64,000 nt of DNA, taken from Alistipes sp. GTDB taxonomy: Bacteria > Bacteroidota > Bacteroidia > Bacteroidales > Rikenellaceae. This document shows, one piece after another, positions 16,567 to 25,450 of this stretch; the stretch's first letter is position 1, and each line of letters starts with the position of its first letter. The notes under the pieces are model-generated. The model did no database searches. It was not told the DNA's origin and worked only from the letters and a program-made list of their open reading frames with translations. The translations under genes and the position numbers were made by a program. The DNA lies in assembly GCA_017937805.1 (NCBI GenBank), contig JAGBCX010000079.1, forward strand, positions 46,990 to 110,989. The letters run 5' to 3'.

Positions 16567-17298
16567 TTAATCTCCAATTCGTTGGCGAACGACCTCGAAT
16601 AGCATAATTGCCGCTGCTGCCGAGACATTCAAAGACTCGATTGCGCCAATCATCGGGATTGCTAACTGCTCATCGCACAACTTCAAAACCTCCTTCGAGA
16701 TACCGTTCTCCTCCGAGCCCATAACAATAACGGTAGGCTTGGTCAGGTCGGCATCGTACATCAATTTTCGACTATGCTCCGTAGCGGCAACAATCTGAAA
16801 GCCCTCCGCCTGCAACGACTTCAAAGTATTACGAATTGAGCCAACACGAGCCACCGGAATACGAGTCAGCGCACCTGCCGAAGAGCGAATAGAGTCGGCA
16901 TTTACGGGTGCCGAGTTTTTCAGTGATGAGATAATGCCGTGCGCACCTGCACACTCTGCCGAACGAGCTATGCCGCCAAAGTTGCGCACATCGGTAACAT
17001 TATCGAACACCACAATAAGCGGAGTTTCGTCATCGGGAACACGCTCCAAAATATCTGCGACCTCCACATAATCAATCGCAGCAATAACCGCTACAACGCC
17101 CTGGTGGTTACCGCGAGTCATGCGATTCAACTTCTCGACAGGCACCTCCTGATAGAGACGGCGGTGGCGATAGCAGAGGTCTTTGAGGTCGGTCATCAAC
17201 TGCCCCTCTGCACCTTTGCGAATATAGATTTTTTCAATCTGCTTGCCCGACTCGATAGCCTCGGCTACGGGGCGTATTCCAAAAACAATGTTCTCCAT
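16567..17298 (-). CDS. rlmB: 23S rRNA (guanosine-2'-O-)-methyltransferase
   Basis: 243 residues. SpoU/TrmH-family SPOUT methyltransferase with an N-terminal L30e-like substrate-binding domain (FGIRPVAEAIESGKQIEKIYIRKG). The C-terminal knot has DNVTDVRNFGGIARSAECAGAHGI (motif 1), VIVMGSEENGISKEVLKLCD (motif 2) and IPMIGAIESLNVSAAAAIMLFE (motif 3), all close to RlmB. The modified base is expected to be G2251 of 23S rRNA (E. coli numbering) by family. Starts one base after the ABC-F stop. Confidence 0.92.
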   Translation of the reverse strand: MENIVFGIRPVAEAIESGKQIEKIYIRKGAEGQLMTDLKDLCYRHRRLYQEVPVEKLNRMTRGNHQGVVAVIAAIDYVEVADILERVPDDETPLIVVFDNVTDVRNFGGIARSAECAGAHGIISSLKNSAPVNADSIRSSAGALTRIPVARVGSIRNTLKSLQAEGFQIVAATEHSRKLMYDADLTKPTVIVMGSEENGISKEVLKLCDEQLAIPMIGAIESLNVSAAAAIMLFEVVRQRIGD

Positions 17299-17299
17299 A

Positions 17300-19228
17300 T
17301 TATTGTTGTTCAGTTATTTCCACTTCGTAAGAGGCCTTCTCCCACTCATGCATCAAATGGTCATAGCGCCCCTTCAATTCATCATACGCCTTATACTCCT
17401 CGGCGTTATACTCCGTTGCGACTGCAAAGCGAGCTTCATAGTCGGCAACCTTCTTCTCAACTTCGGCCAACTCAGCCTCAATCTGCTCGACATTCTTGCG
17501 CAACTTACGCAACAACTTCTCCTGCTCCTTTTTCTGCTCGTAGGAGAGTTTGCCCTGCGATTGTTCCTGCTTTGCGGCACTCTCAACAGGTGCTTTGCGC
17601 TCAATTTCGTGGAGATTTTCGAGTTTGCGCTTTTCAAGGAAGTAGTAGATACCGCCCAGATACTCGCGCACTCCCCCATCGCGGAACTCGTAAACCTTGT
17701 CGACTATGCCGTCAAGAAACTCACGGTCGTGCGACACAACGACAACCGTGCCATCGAACTTCTGCAACGCAGTTTTAAGAATATCCTTCGAGCGCATATC
17801 CATGTGGTTGGTAGGCTCGTCGAGAATAAGCAAATTGTGCGGTTCGAGCATCATTCTCGCCATTGCCAAACGCGAACGCTCGCCACCCGACAAGACTTTT
17901 ACTTTCTTGTCAATATCCTCACCTCGGAATAAAAACGCACCCAAAATATCGCGCAAACGAGTGCGAATATCGCCCACAGCAACCCTATCGAGCGTATCAT
18001 AGACGGTAAAGTCGCCATTCATCAAATCATCTTGATTTTGAGCGTAGTAGCCAATGCTGACATTTGCGCCAATCTTTATCTCGCCCTCCGACTGCTCCAA
18101 CTCGCCAATCAACATACGGGCAAAGGTGGTTTTACCCTCGCCATTTCGACCAACGAGCGCAATTTTATCCCCCTTATGAATAGTAAACTCTGCACCCGAA
18201 AAGACTCTGTGCGAGCCGAAAGCCTTGCCAACGCCCTTAATATCCGCCACAATCTGACCGGAACGAGGTGCAGGTGGAAACTTTATATTCAGCGTTGCCA
18301 AATCCTCCTCTTCGACCTCAATACGCTCCAACTTATCGAGCTGTTTGATGCGCGACTGCACCTGATTTGACTTAGTCGGCTTGTAACGGAATTTCTCGAT
18401 AAACTCCTCGCTCTTTTCGATTAGTCGCTGTTGATTTTGATATGCCGCCAACTGTTGCGCACGACGTTCTGCGCGAAGCGTAACAAATTGCGAATAAGGT
18501 ACTTTATAATCGTAAATCTTACCCAGTGACAACTCTATTGTGCGTGTTGTAACATTATCCAGAAATGCCCTATCGTGCGAGATAAGCAACACCGCACCGT
18601 TATAATTTTTCAGATACTCCTCCAGCCACTGAATAGACTCGATATCGAGGTGATTTGTAGGCTCATCGAGCAGAAAAATCGAAGGTCTGCGCAATAGCAG
18701 TTTTGCCAACTCGATACGCATACGCCAACCGCCCGAAAATTCGCAAGTAGGCTTCTCGAACTCCTCACGACGAAAACCAAGACCAAGCAGAGTCTTTTCG
18801 ATATCGGCATCGCGGGTATCGCCACCGAGGATGTGGTAGCGGTCGTTGGCATCGTTCAGGCGATGCAACAACTTCTCGTACTCCTCGCTCTCGTAGTCGG
18901 TACGCACCGCTATCTCGGCTGTAAGTCGCTCAATCTCCGCCTCCAACGCCAAAACCTCCTCGAAAGCCTTTGCCGTTTCGGCTATCAGCGTGGTGGTATC
19001 AGCCACCTGCATCTGCTGAGGGAGGTAACCGATTGTGCAGTCGGCATTTTTGGTTACAGCTCCCGAAGTGGGTTGTTGCAAGCCGGCAATAAGTTTGAGT
19101 ATTGTGGTTTTTCCTGCACCATTGCGACCAACCAAGCCGATACGCTCCTTCGGATTAACGAGGAACGAAATGCCATCAAACAAGGTCCAACCGCCAAAAC
19201 TTACGGTGAGGTTATCTATCGAAATCAT
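17300..19228 (-). CDS. ABC-F family ATPase
   Basis: 642 residues with two ABC ATPase domains and no membrane segment. Walker A motifs are GRNGAGKTT (about 35) and GRNGEGKTT (about 350), signatures are EFSGGWRMR and LSGGERSRL, and Walker B is FLLDEPTNH and LILDEPTNH. The domains are separated by the P-site interaction motif region. The last ~80 residues are a coiled coil (LRKLRKNVEQIEAELAEVEKK). ABC-F proteins act on ribosomes, as translation factors or antibiotic-protection factors; this one resembles the housekeeping Uup/YdiF-like class. The start codon overlaps the rpe stop (TAATG), indicating coupling. Confidence 0.92.
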   Translation of the reverse strand: MISIDNLTVSFGGWTLFDGISFLVNPKERIGLVGRNGAGKTTILKLIAGLQQPTSGAVTKNADCTIGYLPQQMQVADTTTLIAETAKAFEEVLALEAEIERLTAEIAVRTDYESEEYEKLLHRLNDANDRYHILGGDTRDADIEKTLLGLGFRREEFEKPTCEFSGGWRMRIELAKLLLRRPSIFLLDEPTNHLDIESIQWLEEYLKNYNGAVLLISHDRAFLDNVTTRTIELSLGKIYDYKVPYSQFVTLRAERRAQQLAAYQNQQRLIEKSEEFIEKFRYKPTKSNQVQSRIKQLDKLERIEVEEEDLATLNIKFPPAPRSGQIVADIKGVGKAFGSHRVFSGAEFTIHKGDKIALVGRNGEGKTTFARMLIGELEQSEGEIKIGANVSIGYYAQNQDDLMNGDFTVYDTLDRVAVGDIRTRLRDILGAFLFRGEDIDKKVKVLSGGERSRLAMARMMLEPHNLLILDEPTNHMDMRSKDILKTALQKFDGTVVVVSHDREFLDGIVDKVYEFRDGGVREYLGGIYYFLEKRKLENLHEIERKAPVESAAKQEQSQGKLSYEQKKEQEKLLRKLRKNVEQIEAELAEVEKKVADYEARFAVATEYNAEEYKAYDELKGRYDHLMHEWEKASYEVEITEQQ

Positions 19229-19875
19229 TACGCGTTCAAAATATCAATTATCGCCTGCTCCTGATCCTCTGCGCCGAATACTGCCGAGCCTGCAACTACG
19301 GCATCAACGCCTGCATCAAAGACCTCGCGAGCATTTTTTGCCGAGATGCCGCCATCAATCTCAATTAGGCAGTTGTAGCCCTTCTCCTCTATCTCTTTGC
19401 GCAATGCTCGCACCTTATCGAGCGAATCGGGCATAAACGACTGACCTCCAAAACCCGGCTCCACGCTCATCACAAGCACCAAATCCAACTCCGCGAGGTA
19501 GTCGAAAATCGCCTCGGCAGGGGTTGCAGGCTTAATGCTTACACCCGCCTTTGCACCGGCAGCCTTAATTTCGGCAATGGTGGCACGAGGATTGGCGCAC
19601 GCCTCATGGTGGAAGGTTACATAATCGGCTCCCGCCTCCACAAAACGCTTCACATACTTCTCGGGCTCGACAATCATCAGATGGACATCGAGCACCTTTG
19701 CGGTAGCCTTGCGCACGGGCTTCATTACAGGAAAGCCAAACGAAATATTCGGCACAAAGACACCGTCCATAACATCAATATGCACCCACTCCGCAGCGGA
19801 GCGATCAATCATTTTGATATCTCTTTCGAGATTGCCAAAGTCGGCAGAAAGAATCGAAGGAGCAACTATTCTCAT
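19228..19875 (-). CDS. rpe: Ribulose-phosphate 3-epimerase
   Basis: 215 residues from ATG at 19875, where the family usually begins (RIVAPSILSADFGNLERD). Interconverts ribulose-5-phosphate and xylulose-5-phosphate in the pentose phosphate pathway. TIM-barrel motifs are HIDVMDGVFVPNISFG (metal-binding His and catalytic Asp), DVHLMI, VTFHHEA, VMSVEPGFGGQSF and IEIDGGISAKN. An in-frame ATG ten codons upstream is less likely. Confidence 0.95.
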   Translation of the reverse strand: MRIVAPSILSADFGNLERDIKMIDRSAAEWVHIDVMDGVFVPNISFGFPVMKPVRKATAKVLDVHLMIVEPEKYVKRFVEAGADYVTFHHEACANPRATIAEIKAAGAKAGVSIKPATPAEAIFDYLAELDLVLVMSVEPGFGGQSFMPDSLDKVRALRKEIEEKGYNCLIEIDGGISAKNAREVFDAGVDAVVAGSAVFGAEDQEQAIIDILNA

Positions 19876-19907
19876 ACTGTATTTATATTTTCTGCAAAAA
19901 TACAAAT

Positions 19908-19940
19908 AAAATTAAGAATTAAGAATTGAGAGTGAAGAAT
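19908..19940. repeat. Heptamer array (AATTAAG/AATTGAG type)
   Basis: Units AATTAAG, AATTAAG, AATTGAG, AGTGAAG with period 7 in the gap upstream of rpe. Confidence 0.65.
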
Positions 19941-19988
19941 TTTCTTTTTTTGCATTGCACCTTAACGCCACAGAAGTCAAACGGCACC

Positions 19989-20462
19989 CTACAAAAACAG
20001 CATAAATAGATTGTCGTTTCCCCTCTCAAAACCTACCTTCTCGAAGAGATTTTTGCTCGGCAAATTTTCGGGTAAAATGCAAGCACAGAGAGTTTGCAAG
20101 CCGAGTGATTTTGCGTAATCAACCAACAATCGCAACGCATTTTCAGCAAAACCTTTACGGCGATTATATAAACCAACAATCAATATAGATACAAACGCCT
20201 TTTCGCCATCGTATTCGGTCAAATCAACGCACCCCAATCGTTCGCCCCCGTGCGAGCAAATCATCAGGCGCAGTTGCTCGGTTTCGGCAATAGAATATCG
20301 TTGTTGATTTTCGACAAATTGTGCAACATCGTCACGGCCGTACTGCTCCTCATAAACACCATACAGCGGCTCGTTCTGCGAGTTCTCCCACAAAAGCAGA
20401 GTGTCGATATCCGAAGAATCGACACTCCGCAAAATCACCTTTTCGCCCTCGATACGAACCAT
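19989..20462 (-). CDS. GNAT-family N-acetyltransferase
   Basis: 157 residues from ATG at 20462, chosen because VRIEGEKVILRSVDSSDIDTLLLWEN is the usual N-terminus of RimJ/RimL-like acetyltransferases; an upstream start would overlap the ROK gene. Acetyl-CoA-binding region VGLYNRRKGFAENALRLL and C-terminal CILPENLPSKNLFEKVGF are typical. Substrate unknown (ribosomal protein N-termini or small amines in this subfamily). Starts 8 bases after the ROK stop and is likely cotranscribed with it. Confidence 0.85.
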   Translation of the reverse strand: MVRIEGEKVILRSVDSSDIDTLLLWENSQNEPLYGVYEEQYGRDDVAQFVENQQRYSIAETEQLRLMICSHGGERLGCVDLTEYDGEKAFVSILIVGLYNRRKGFAENALRLLVDYAKSLGLQTLCACILPENLPSKNLFEKVGFERGNDNLFMLFL

Positions 20463-20470
20463 AGCAAAAA

Positions 20471-21694
20471 TTACAAGCCTATCACCAAATTTCGCATCAA
20501 CATCGCCACGCCCCACGCATTGGCATTGGCTCCCAACTTCGAAACGCGGAATTTCGTATCCTTATAGACCAAACTCAATGAGTATTTGTTGGTTGCAGAC
20601 TTCAACGGAAGCATAATGTAGTCGCCCGCAGCAGCGAGATTTCCTCCCACAATAACGCTCTCCGGATTGAAGATATTGATAAGGAATGCTACAGCCTTAC
20701 CGACCTTCTCTCCCGCCTCCTCGATAAGTTCGATAGAGAGGTTATCGTCATTACATGCCGCATTTACGATATCGTTGATATGGATATGCTCCTTAGCCTC
20801 GTAACGCTTGCGAAGAATGGTATTAGCACCGTTACGCACCAACTCATTCATCTTCTCCTCGATAGCTATACCCGAAACCTCGGTTTCAAGACAGCCCTTC
20901 TTACCGCAGAAGCAAATCTTCTCGTTGTCGAAAAACGGAATATGGCCGAACTCGCCGGCAAAACCATTCTTTCCATAGTAGAGTTTGCCATCGCTCACAA
21001 TACCAATCGCCACACCGAGTCCGAGGTGGAGATAAATGACATTACTTTCAGTCTTTGAGCGAGAGAAATGGTACTCGGCATAACAACGAGCACGAGTATC
21101 GTTCTCTACCAAGACACGAAGCCCTACTTTTCTCTCTATAATCTCGCGCAATGACTCTTCCGAAGAGGTGAAATAGTGGAATGAACGTCCTTCCGATGTA
21201 TTTACGCGGCCTACAATACAGACACCCACTCCGAGAATTTTCGAACGGTCACACCCGCACCCATCAAGGAATTTATTTATATTGGCGCATATCATCTCCA
21301 AGCACTGCTCTCTATCCGCCAACTCAAAATCTTCGTAAACCGACTCACAAACAAGATTGTTGTGTATGTCGGTAATCACACAGGTCATGCTGTCACGACC
21401 AACATGCACGCCCGCAAAGTAGAGCGTCGAGCAGGTTAAACCATAGACATTAGGGCGACGACCTCCTGCCGTTTCGACCTTACCCAAATCGGAAACAATA
21501 TCCTCGTCTTCCAACTCTTGAACGAGTTTGGTCATTGTCGGGATACTGATTTTCAACTCTTTGGTAAGTTCCGCAAGAGTCACCTCCCCATTTGTAGCCA
21601 TGTAGGCTATTATGTTTCGCTTGATAAGATTGTTCTTGTGCGACAATCCCTTATCAGTTGTCTGATTATTAAAAAAGTTAATCAAAGAGCTCAT
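20471..21694 (-). CDS. ROK-family transcriptional regulator (NagC/Mlc-like)
   Basis: 407 residues. N-terminal winged helix-turn-helix (residues about 20-80: NIIAYMATNGEVTLAELTKELKISIPTMTKLVQEL), then a ROK sugar-kinase-like domain with HVGRDSMTCVITD, VENDTRARCYAEY, GLGVAIGIVSDGKLYYG and the zinc motif CFCGKKGCLETE. ROK regulators sense sugars or sugar phosphates and repress carbohydrate genes. No sugar operon is adjacent; a GNAT gene follows in the same transcript. Active-site residues of ROK kinases are only partly kept, consistent with a regulator. Confidence 0.9.
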   Translation of the reverse strand: MSSLINFFNNQTTDKGLSHKNNLIKRNIIAYMATNGEVTLAELTKELKISIPTMTKLVQELEDEDIVSDLGKVETAGGRRPNVYGLTCSTLYFAGVHVGRDSMTCVITDIHNNLVCESVYEDFELADREQCLEMICANINKFLDGCGCDRSKILGVGVCIVGRVNTSEGRSFHYFTSSEESLREIIERKVGLRVLVENDTRARCYAEYHFSRSKTESNVIYLHLGLGVAIGIVSDGKLYYGKNGFAGEFGHIPFFDNEKICFCGKKGCLETEVSGIAIEEKMNELVRNGANTILRKRYEAKEHIHINDIVNAACNDDNLSIELIEEAGEKVGKAVAFLINIFNPESVIVGGNLAAAGDYIMLPLKSATNKYSLSLVYKDTKFRVSKLGANANAWGVAMLMRNLVIGL

Positions 21695-21739
21695 TATCTT
21701 CCGTTATTTTTTAGCTAACCTATCGCAAAGATAATAAAA

Positions 21740-21762
21740 AAAGGCGAAGAAACCTCGCCTTT
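21740..21762 (-). terminator. Intrinsic terminator after fabD
   Basis: 8-bp stem AAAGGCGA/TCGCCTTT, followed on the minus strand by TTTTTATTAT. Confidence 0.8.
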
Positions 21763-21794
21763 GTTAAAAAAATTTCAAAAAATATTTATAATTT

Positions 21795-22676
21795 TCAAAA
21801 ATTAGCCTTACTCTCCACCGATGCCTCAGTCGAAATTTTACGAATAAGGCCTTGCAGAACCGTACCCGGACCGAGCTCCAAAAAGTCTTTCATTCCATTC
21901 TTAGCCATATTTTCAACAATCTGTGTCCAGCGCACCGGTGCGGTAAGTTGTGCTATCAAATTGGCCTTTATCTCCTCCGGCGATGTGTGTGGTAATGCAT
22001 CTACATTCTGATATATCGGACAGATTGGTTGCTTGAAGTCGGCATTTTCGATCGCTTCAGCCAACTCTTTGCGTGCCGGCTCCATAAGCGGAGAGTGAAA
22101 TGCACCACCAACAGGCAACGCCAAAGCGCGACGAGCACCCGCTGCTTTCAGCTTCTCGCACGCCTCATTCACCGCACTGACTGCACCCGAAATCACAAGT
22201 TGTCCGGGACAGTTGTAATTCGCTGCAACAACCACACCCTCAACACCTTGGCAAACCTCTTCCACAACCGAATCGGGCAGTGATATAACGGCTGCCATAC
22301 CACCTTGCTCCAACTCGCAAGCCTTCTGCATAGCCTCTGCACGCTTAGCCACAAGTCGCAAGCCATCTTCAAATGACAATGCTCCGGCTACAACCAATGC
22401 TGAAAACTCGCCGAGCGAGTGTCCTGCAACGGCCAACGGCTCAACGCCCAGCACCTTTGCCAACACTGCGGAGTGCAGAAAAACAGCCGGCTGGGTAACC
22501 TTTGTTTGTCGCAACTCCTCGGCTGAGCCGTCAAACATCACATCGGTAATTCTAAAACCCAATATTTCATTCGCACGCTCGAACAAATTGCGAGCTTCTG
22601 CGCTATTTTCGTACAGATCTCTACCCATTCCGCTATACTGGGCTCCCTGTCCTGGGAAGACGCAAACTTTTTTCAT
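21795..22676 (-). CDS. fabD: Malonyl-CoA-acyl carrier protein transacylase
   Basis: 293 residues. Transfers malonyl from CoA to ACP for fatty acid synthesis. FPGQGAQYSGMG at the N-terminus, nucleophile S87 in the GHSLGE elbow, GGAFHSPLM with the catalytic His (about 198) and LELGPGTVLQGLIRKI near the end are all FabD hallmarks. Monocistronic, with its own promoter interleaved with that of the divergent phosphoesterase gene. Confidence 0.95.
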   Translation of the reverse strand: MKKVCVFPGQGAQYSGMGRDLYENSAEARNLFERANEILGFRITDVMFDGSAEELRQTKVTQPAVFLHSAVLAKVLGVEPLAVAGHSLGEFSALVVAGALSFEDGLRLVAKRAEAMQKACELEQGGMAAVISLPDSVVEEVCQGVEGVVVAANYNCPGQLVISGAVSAVNEACEKLKAAGARRALALPVGGAFHSPLMEPARKELAEAIENADFKQPICPIYQNVDALPHTSPEEIKANLIAQLTAPVRWTQIVENMAKNGMKDFLELGPGTVLQGLIRKISTEASVESKANF

Positions 22677-22704
22677 ATTATCAGTTCGTATTTTTCTCTT
22701 TTTC

Positions 22705-22736
22705 TTTGCAAATATAGTAAAAAATATCTAATTTTG
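22705..22736 (+). promoter_or_regulatory. Promoter of the calcineurin-like lipoprotein pair
   Basis: TTTG at 22705-22708 and TAATTTTG (TAnnTTTG) at 22729-22736, with 20 bases between, precede the ATG at 22776. It overlaps the divergent fabD promoter, so polymerases on the two strands would compete. Confidence 0.6.
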
Positions 22737-22741
22737 CGCAA
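22709..22741 (-). promoter_or_regulatory. fabD promoter, interleaved with divergent promoter
   Basis: Minus-strand TATATTTG (22709-22716) is the -7 box; TTG (22739-22741) sits 22 bases upstream as a -33. The transcript would start about 25 bases before the fabD ATG. Confidence 0.55.
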
Positions 22742-22775
22742 CTATAATAAAATTATAAAAACTCAATCACAGACC

Positions 22776-25424
22776 ATGAAATCTAAAATCAGCTTTTTGG
22801 CGCTTCTTCTTTTTGCCCTTTTGGCAACAAGTGTATCATGCGTAAAAGACTCAAATCTCGAAAACAACGCCACAAACGGCTATCACATTCACATTTCGAA
22901 AATTTCATCTTCGACCACCAACATCTCGTTGGCGTGGGAAGATGACAAGGGCGACAACATCAACTACACCATTAAGGTGTACAACGATGCGGCGTGCTCA
23001 GATTTGTACCAGAGCTACAACATTGCTTTTGGTGCTAACGACAAAAAGAGATTTACAATCCCCTATTTGGAGTGCGGAAAGACCTATTATGTCCGCATAG
23101 AGAATATTACGGGAAGTAAATCTCAACCATTCGCAGTATCGCTTACAGCACCCGTTACCCGAAGAGTTATATTGTCGCAGAATTTCGACAATCTGTTCTG
23201 GGGTTACGACTATGTAAATCTTGCGCATGGTGTAATCATCAAAGATGGTGGTCCGAGCTACTTTATCGAGGAGATGTCTGAGGCTATTGCCGACTCGGAG
23301 GTAACTACAAAGATAGATGATCATGGAGGTCTTCTTTTCAAGTACAGATCGTCTATGCTCGAGCTTATGGGCTTCAAGGGCTGGGATAAAGAGAAGAACA
23401 AGAATGTAAGAATTCTCCCCGGCTACATCAAACTTGGTGCAGCAACCGATACCGGAGTTCTCTGCACACCTGCATTCTCAGAGTTGGAGGGCACTCAGAA
23501 GGTCATCATCACCTTCAATGCTTGCGTTTTTGCCAAGTCATTGAATGCAAAGGGTGGCAAAGTTACTGCCAAAGTATGTAAAGGCAATGGCGAAGTTCTC
23601 CATAGCCAGGATTTCTATATGACAAATGTGAGTGGCAAGCCGACATGGGAGTCATTCAAATTAGAGGCTTCAAATGTCACAAAAGAGTGCTACTGCGTAA
23701 TAGAAACCACATCGACAGCCAAAGAGATATGCTTAGACGAACTTCAAATCGTTCAGCATATAGACATACCAGAAAAGCACATTTACGGCTATGTCAGCGA
23801 TGAAACCACAGGTGAGCCTATCAAAGATGTTGTCATCAGCGATGGCTTCAAGGTAACCACAACCGACAAATATGGCTTCTACTTATTGCCTCGCAATGGC
23901 GATGCTGCGTACGTATTCTACTCTATTCCTGCAGAATACGAAGTTATAGCGAAGCAGCGTGGTCCGTTATTCTACAGTGAAATAAAAGGTGACAACAACG
24001 AGTACAACTTCTCGTTGAGAAAACTTCCGGGTGGCAAGGAGCAAAAATTTGCACTCTTCACATTCGCTGACCCTCAGGTTTCTAGCAACGACAAACTTAA
24101 TAGATTCAAAAACGAGGCTGTTCCTGCCATTAAAGCACATTCAAGTTCTTTGGGTATTCCTTGTTATGGTATCACATTGGGTGATATCGTTTCGAATGGC
24201 AACTCAAGCAATACCACTCAGTATATGACACAGGTTCGTGACTACACACGAAAAAGTGTTATCGGAATGTCGGTGTTCCAAGTTATGGGAAATCACGATT
24301 GTAACTACTTCAATGAAACGGATCCTCTACCATTGGAGCCGGATTGTGATCTATCGACATACCCAAGCAACAACAAAGAGCAGATAAAGGCTCAGGGCAA
24401 GTTCGAAGAGACATTTGGTCCTGTGAACTACTCATTCAATCGCGGAGATATTCATATCGTAGCAATGCGAAATATTTTGTACGCTTCAAACACTACGCAA
24501 TCAGGATATCGTACCGGATTTACAAAGGAGCAATACGAGTGGTTAGAGCAAGACCTATCCTACGTTCCAAGAGATAATATGGTGGTGTTATGCGTTCATA
24601 TTCCACTCTACAATGTTGTTTCAAATAGCGGAGAAGAGGGACACTATATTCAGGAGGTACACGACCTTTTGAACGAATTTAACGAGGCGCATATACTCTC
24701 AGGACACATGCATACACAAACCAACCATATTCACTCAGATTACAATATCTACGAGCACAACATGGCTTCGGTGTGTGGTGCTTGGTGGTTATCTAACATC
24801 ACCGGTGACGGAGTACCAAACGGATATGGTGTATTCATAGGAGAGGGCAACACATTCTCCGATTGGTACTATATGGGTTATGCTGAGGGCATGAACACGC
24901 GTAGCCATCAGATGCGACTCTACAAAGGAGATGCCAAGACCGGTGCTGAGAAACCTGCAGATAGCAAACGCAAATATGCCGGCTACTACCAATTCAACTT
25001 TGGTAGCGATGTTATACTTGCAAATGTCTATAACGCCGATGCCAATTGGACTATTAGAGTCTACGAAGAGGAGGCAAATACCGGCAATATGATGCATACT
25101 GGTAACATGGAGTTAATTCCTGCAAAGAAGGTTGACTTCAAGAAATTGGAGGGCGACTATACATTTGAATCTCCTCGTAAAATCAAAGATGGCACAGTGG
25201 CTCCATACGAGTTGTGGGTAACAGGTGTTCACTTGAGTTTGGACGACAATACGTCATCGGCTCGTGGCTGGACACAGTGTTCGCACCTCTACAAGTACAA
25301 GCTTAAGAATCCAAAGGCAAAGACGATAAAAGTCGAGGCAGTAGATCAATTCGGTAATATATACGAAGAGACTAAATTCACCGATTACAACGACCACGCT
25401 ATTGCATTGAAGCCTGGAAAATAA
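22776..25424 (+). CDS. Calcineurin-like phosphoesterase lipoprotein (paralog A)
   Basis: 882 residues from ATG at 22776, where a lipoprotein signal starts (ALLATSVSC). Order of parts: a fibronectin-like segment (about 30-125), a jelly-roll-like region (about 130-330), a short MetallophosN-type segment (IYGYVSDETTGEPIKDVVIS), the metallophosphatase core with FADPQVS, ITLGDIVSNG, VMGNHDCN, CVHIPLYN and LSGHMHTQTN (metal ligands Asp/His/Asn/His), and a MetallophosC-type C-terminal domain. Family members are metal-dependent phosphoesterases; the substrate here is unknown. The probable location is the periplasm or cell surface. A paralog with a different N-terminal module follows after 26 bases. 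Confidence 0.88.
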   Translation: MKSKISFLALLLFALLATSVSCVKDSNLENNATNGYHIHISKISSSTTNISLAWEDDKGDNINYTIKVYNDAACSDLYQSYNIAFGANDKKRFTIPYLECGKTYYVRIENITGSKSQPFAVSLTAPVTRRVILSQNFDNLFWGYDYVNLAHGVIIKDGGPSYFIEEMSEAIADSEVTTKIDDHGGLLFKYRSSMLELMGFKGWDKEKNKNVRILPGYIKLGAATDTGVLCTPAFSELEGTQKVIITFNACVFAKSLNAKGGKVTAKVCKGNGEVLHSQDFYMTNVSGKPTWESFKLEASNVTKECYCVIETTSTAKEICLDELQIVQHIDIPEKHIYGYVSDETTGEPIKDVVISDGFKVTTTDKYGFYLLPRNGDAAYVFYSIPAEYEVIAKQRGPLFYSEIKGDNNEYNFSLRKLPGGKEQKFALFTFADPQVSSNDKLNRFKNEAVPAIKAHSSSLGIPCYGITLGDIVSNGNSSNTTQYMTQVRDYTRKSVIGMSVFQVMGNHDCNYFNETDPLPLEPDCDLSTYPSNNKEQIKAQGKFEETFGPVNYSFNRGDIHIVAMRNILYASNTTQSGYRTGFTKEQYEWLEQDLSYVPRDNMVVLCVHIPLYNVVSNSGEEGHYIQEVHDLLNEFNEAHILSGHMHTQTNHIHSDYNIYEHNMASVCGAWWLSNITGDGVPNGYGVFIGEGNTFSDWYYMGYAEGMNTRSHQMRLYKGDAKTGAEKPADSKRKYAGYYQFNFGSDVILANVYNADANWTIRVYEEEANTGNMMHTGNMELIPAKKVDFKKLEGDYTFESPRKIKDGTVAPYELWVTGVHLSLDDNTSSARGWTQCSHLYKYKLKNPKAKTIKVEAVDQFGNIYEETKFTDYNDHAIALKPGK

Positions 25425-25450
25425 TGTGCTGTTCATAAACAGATTTCAAG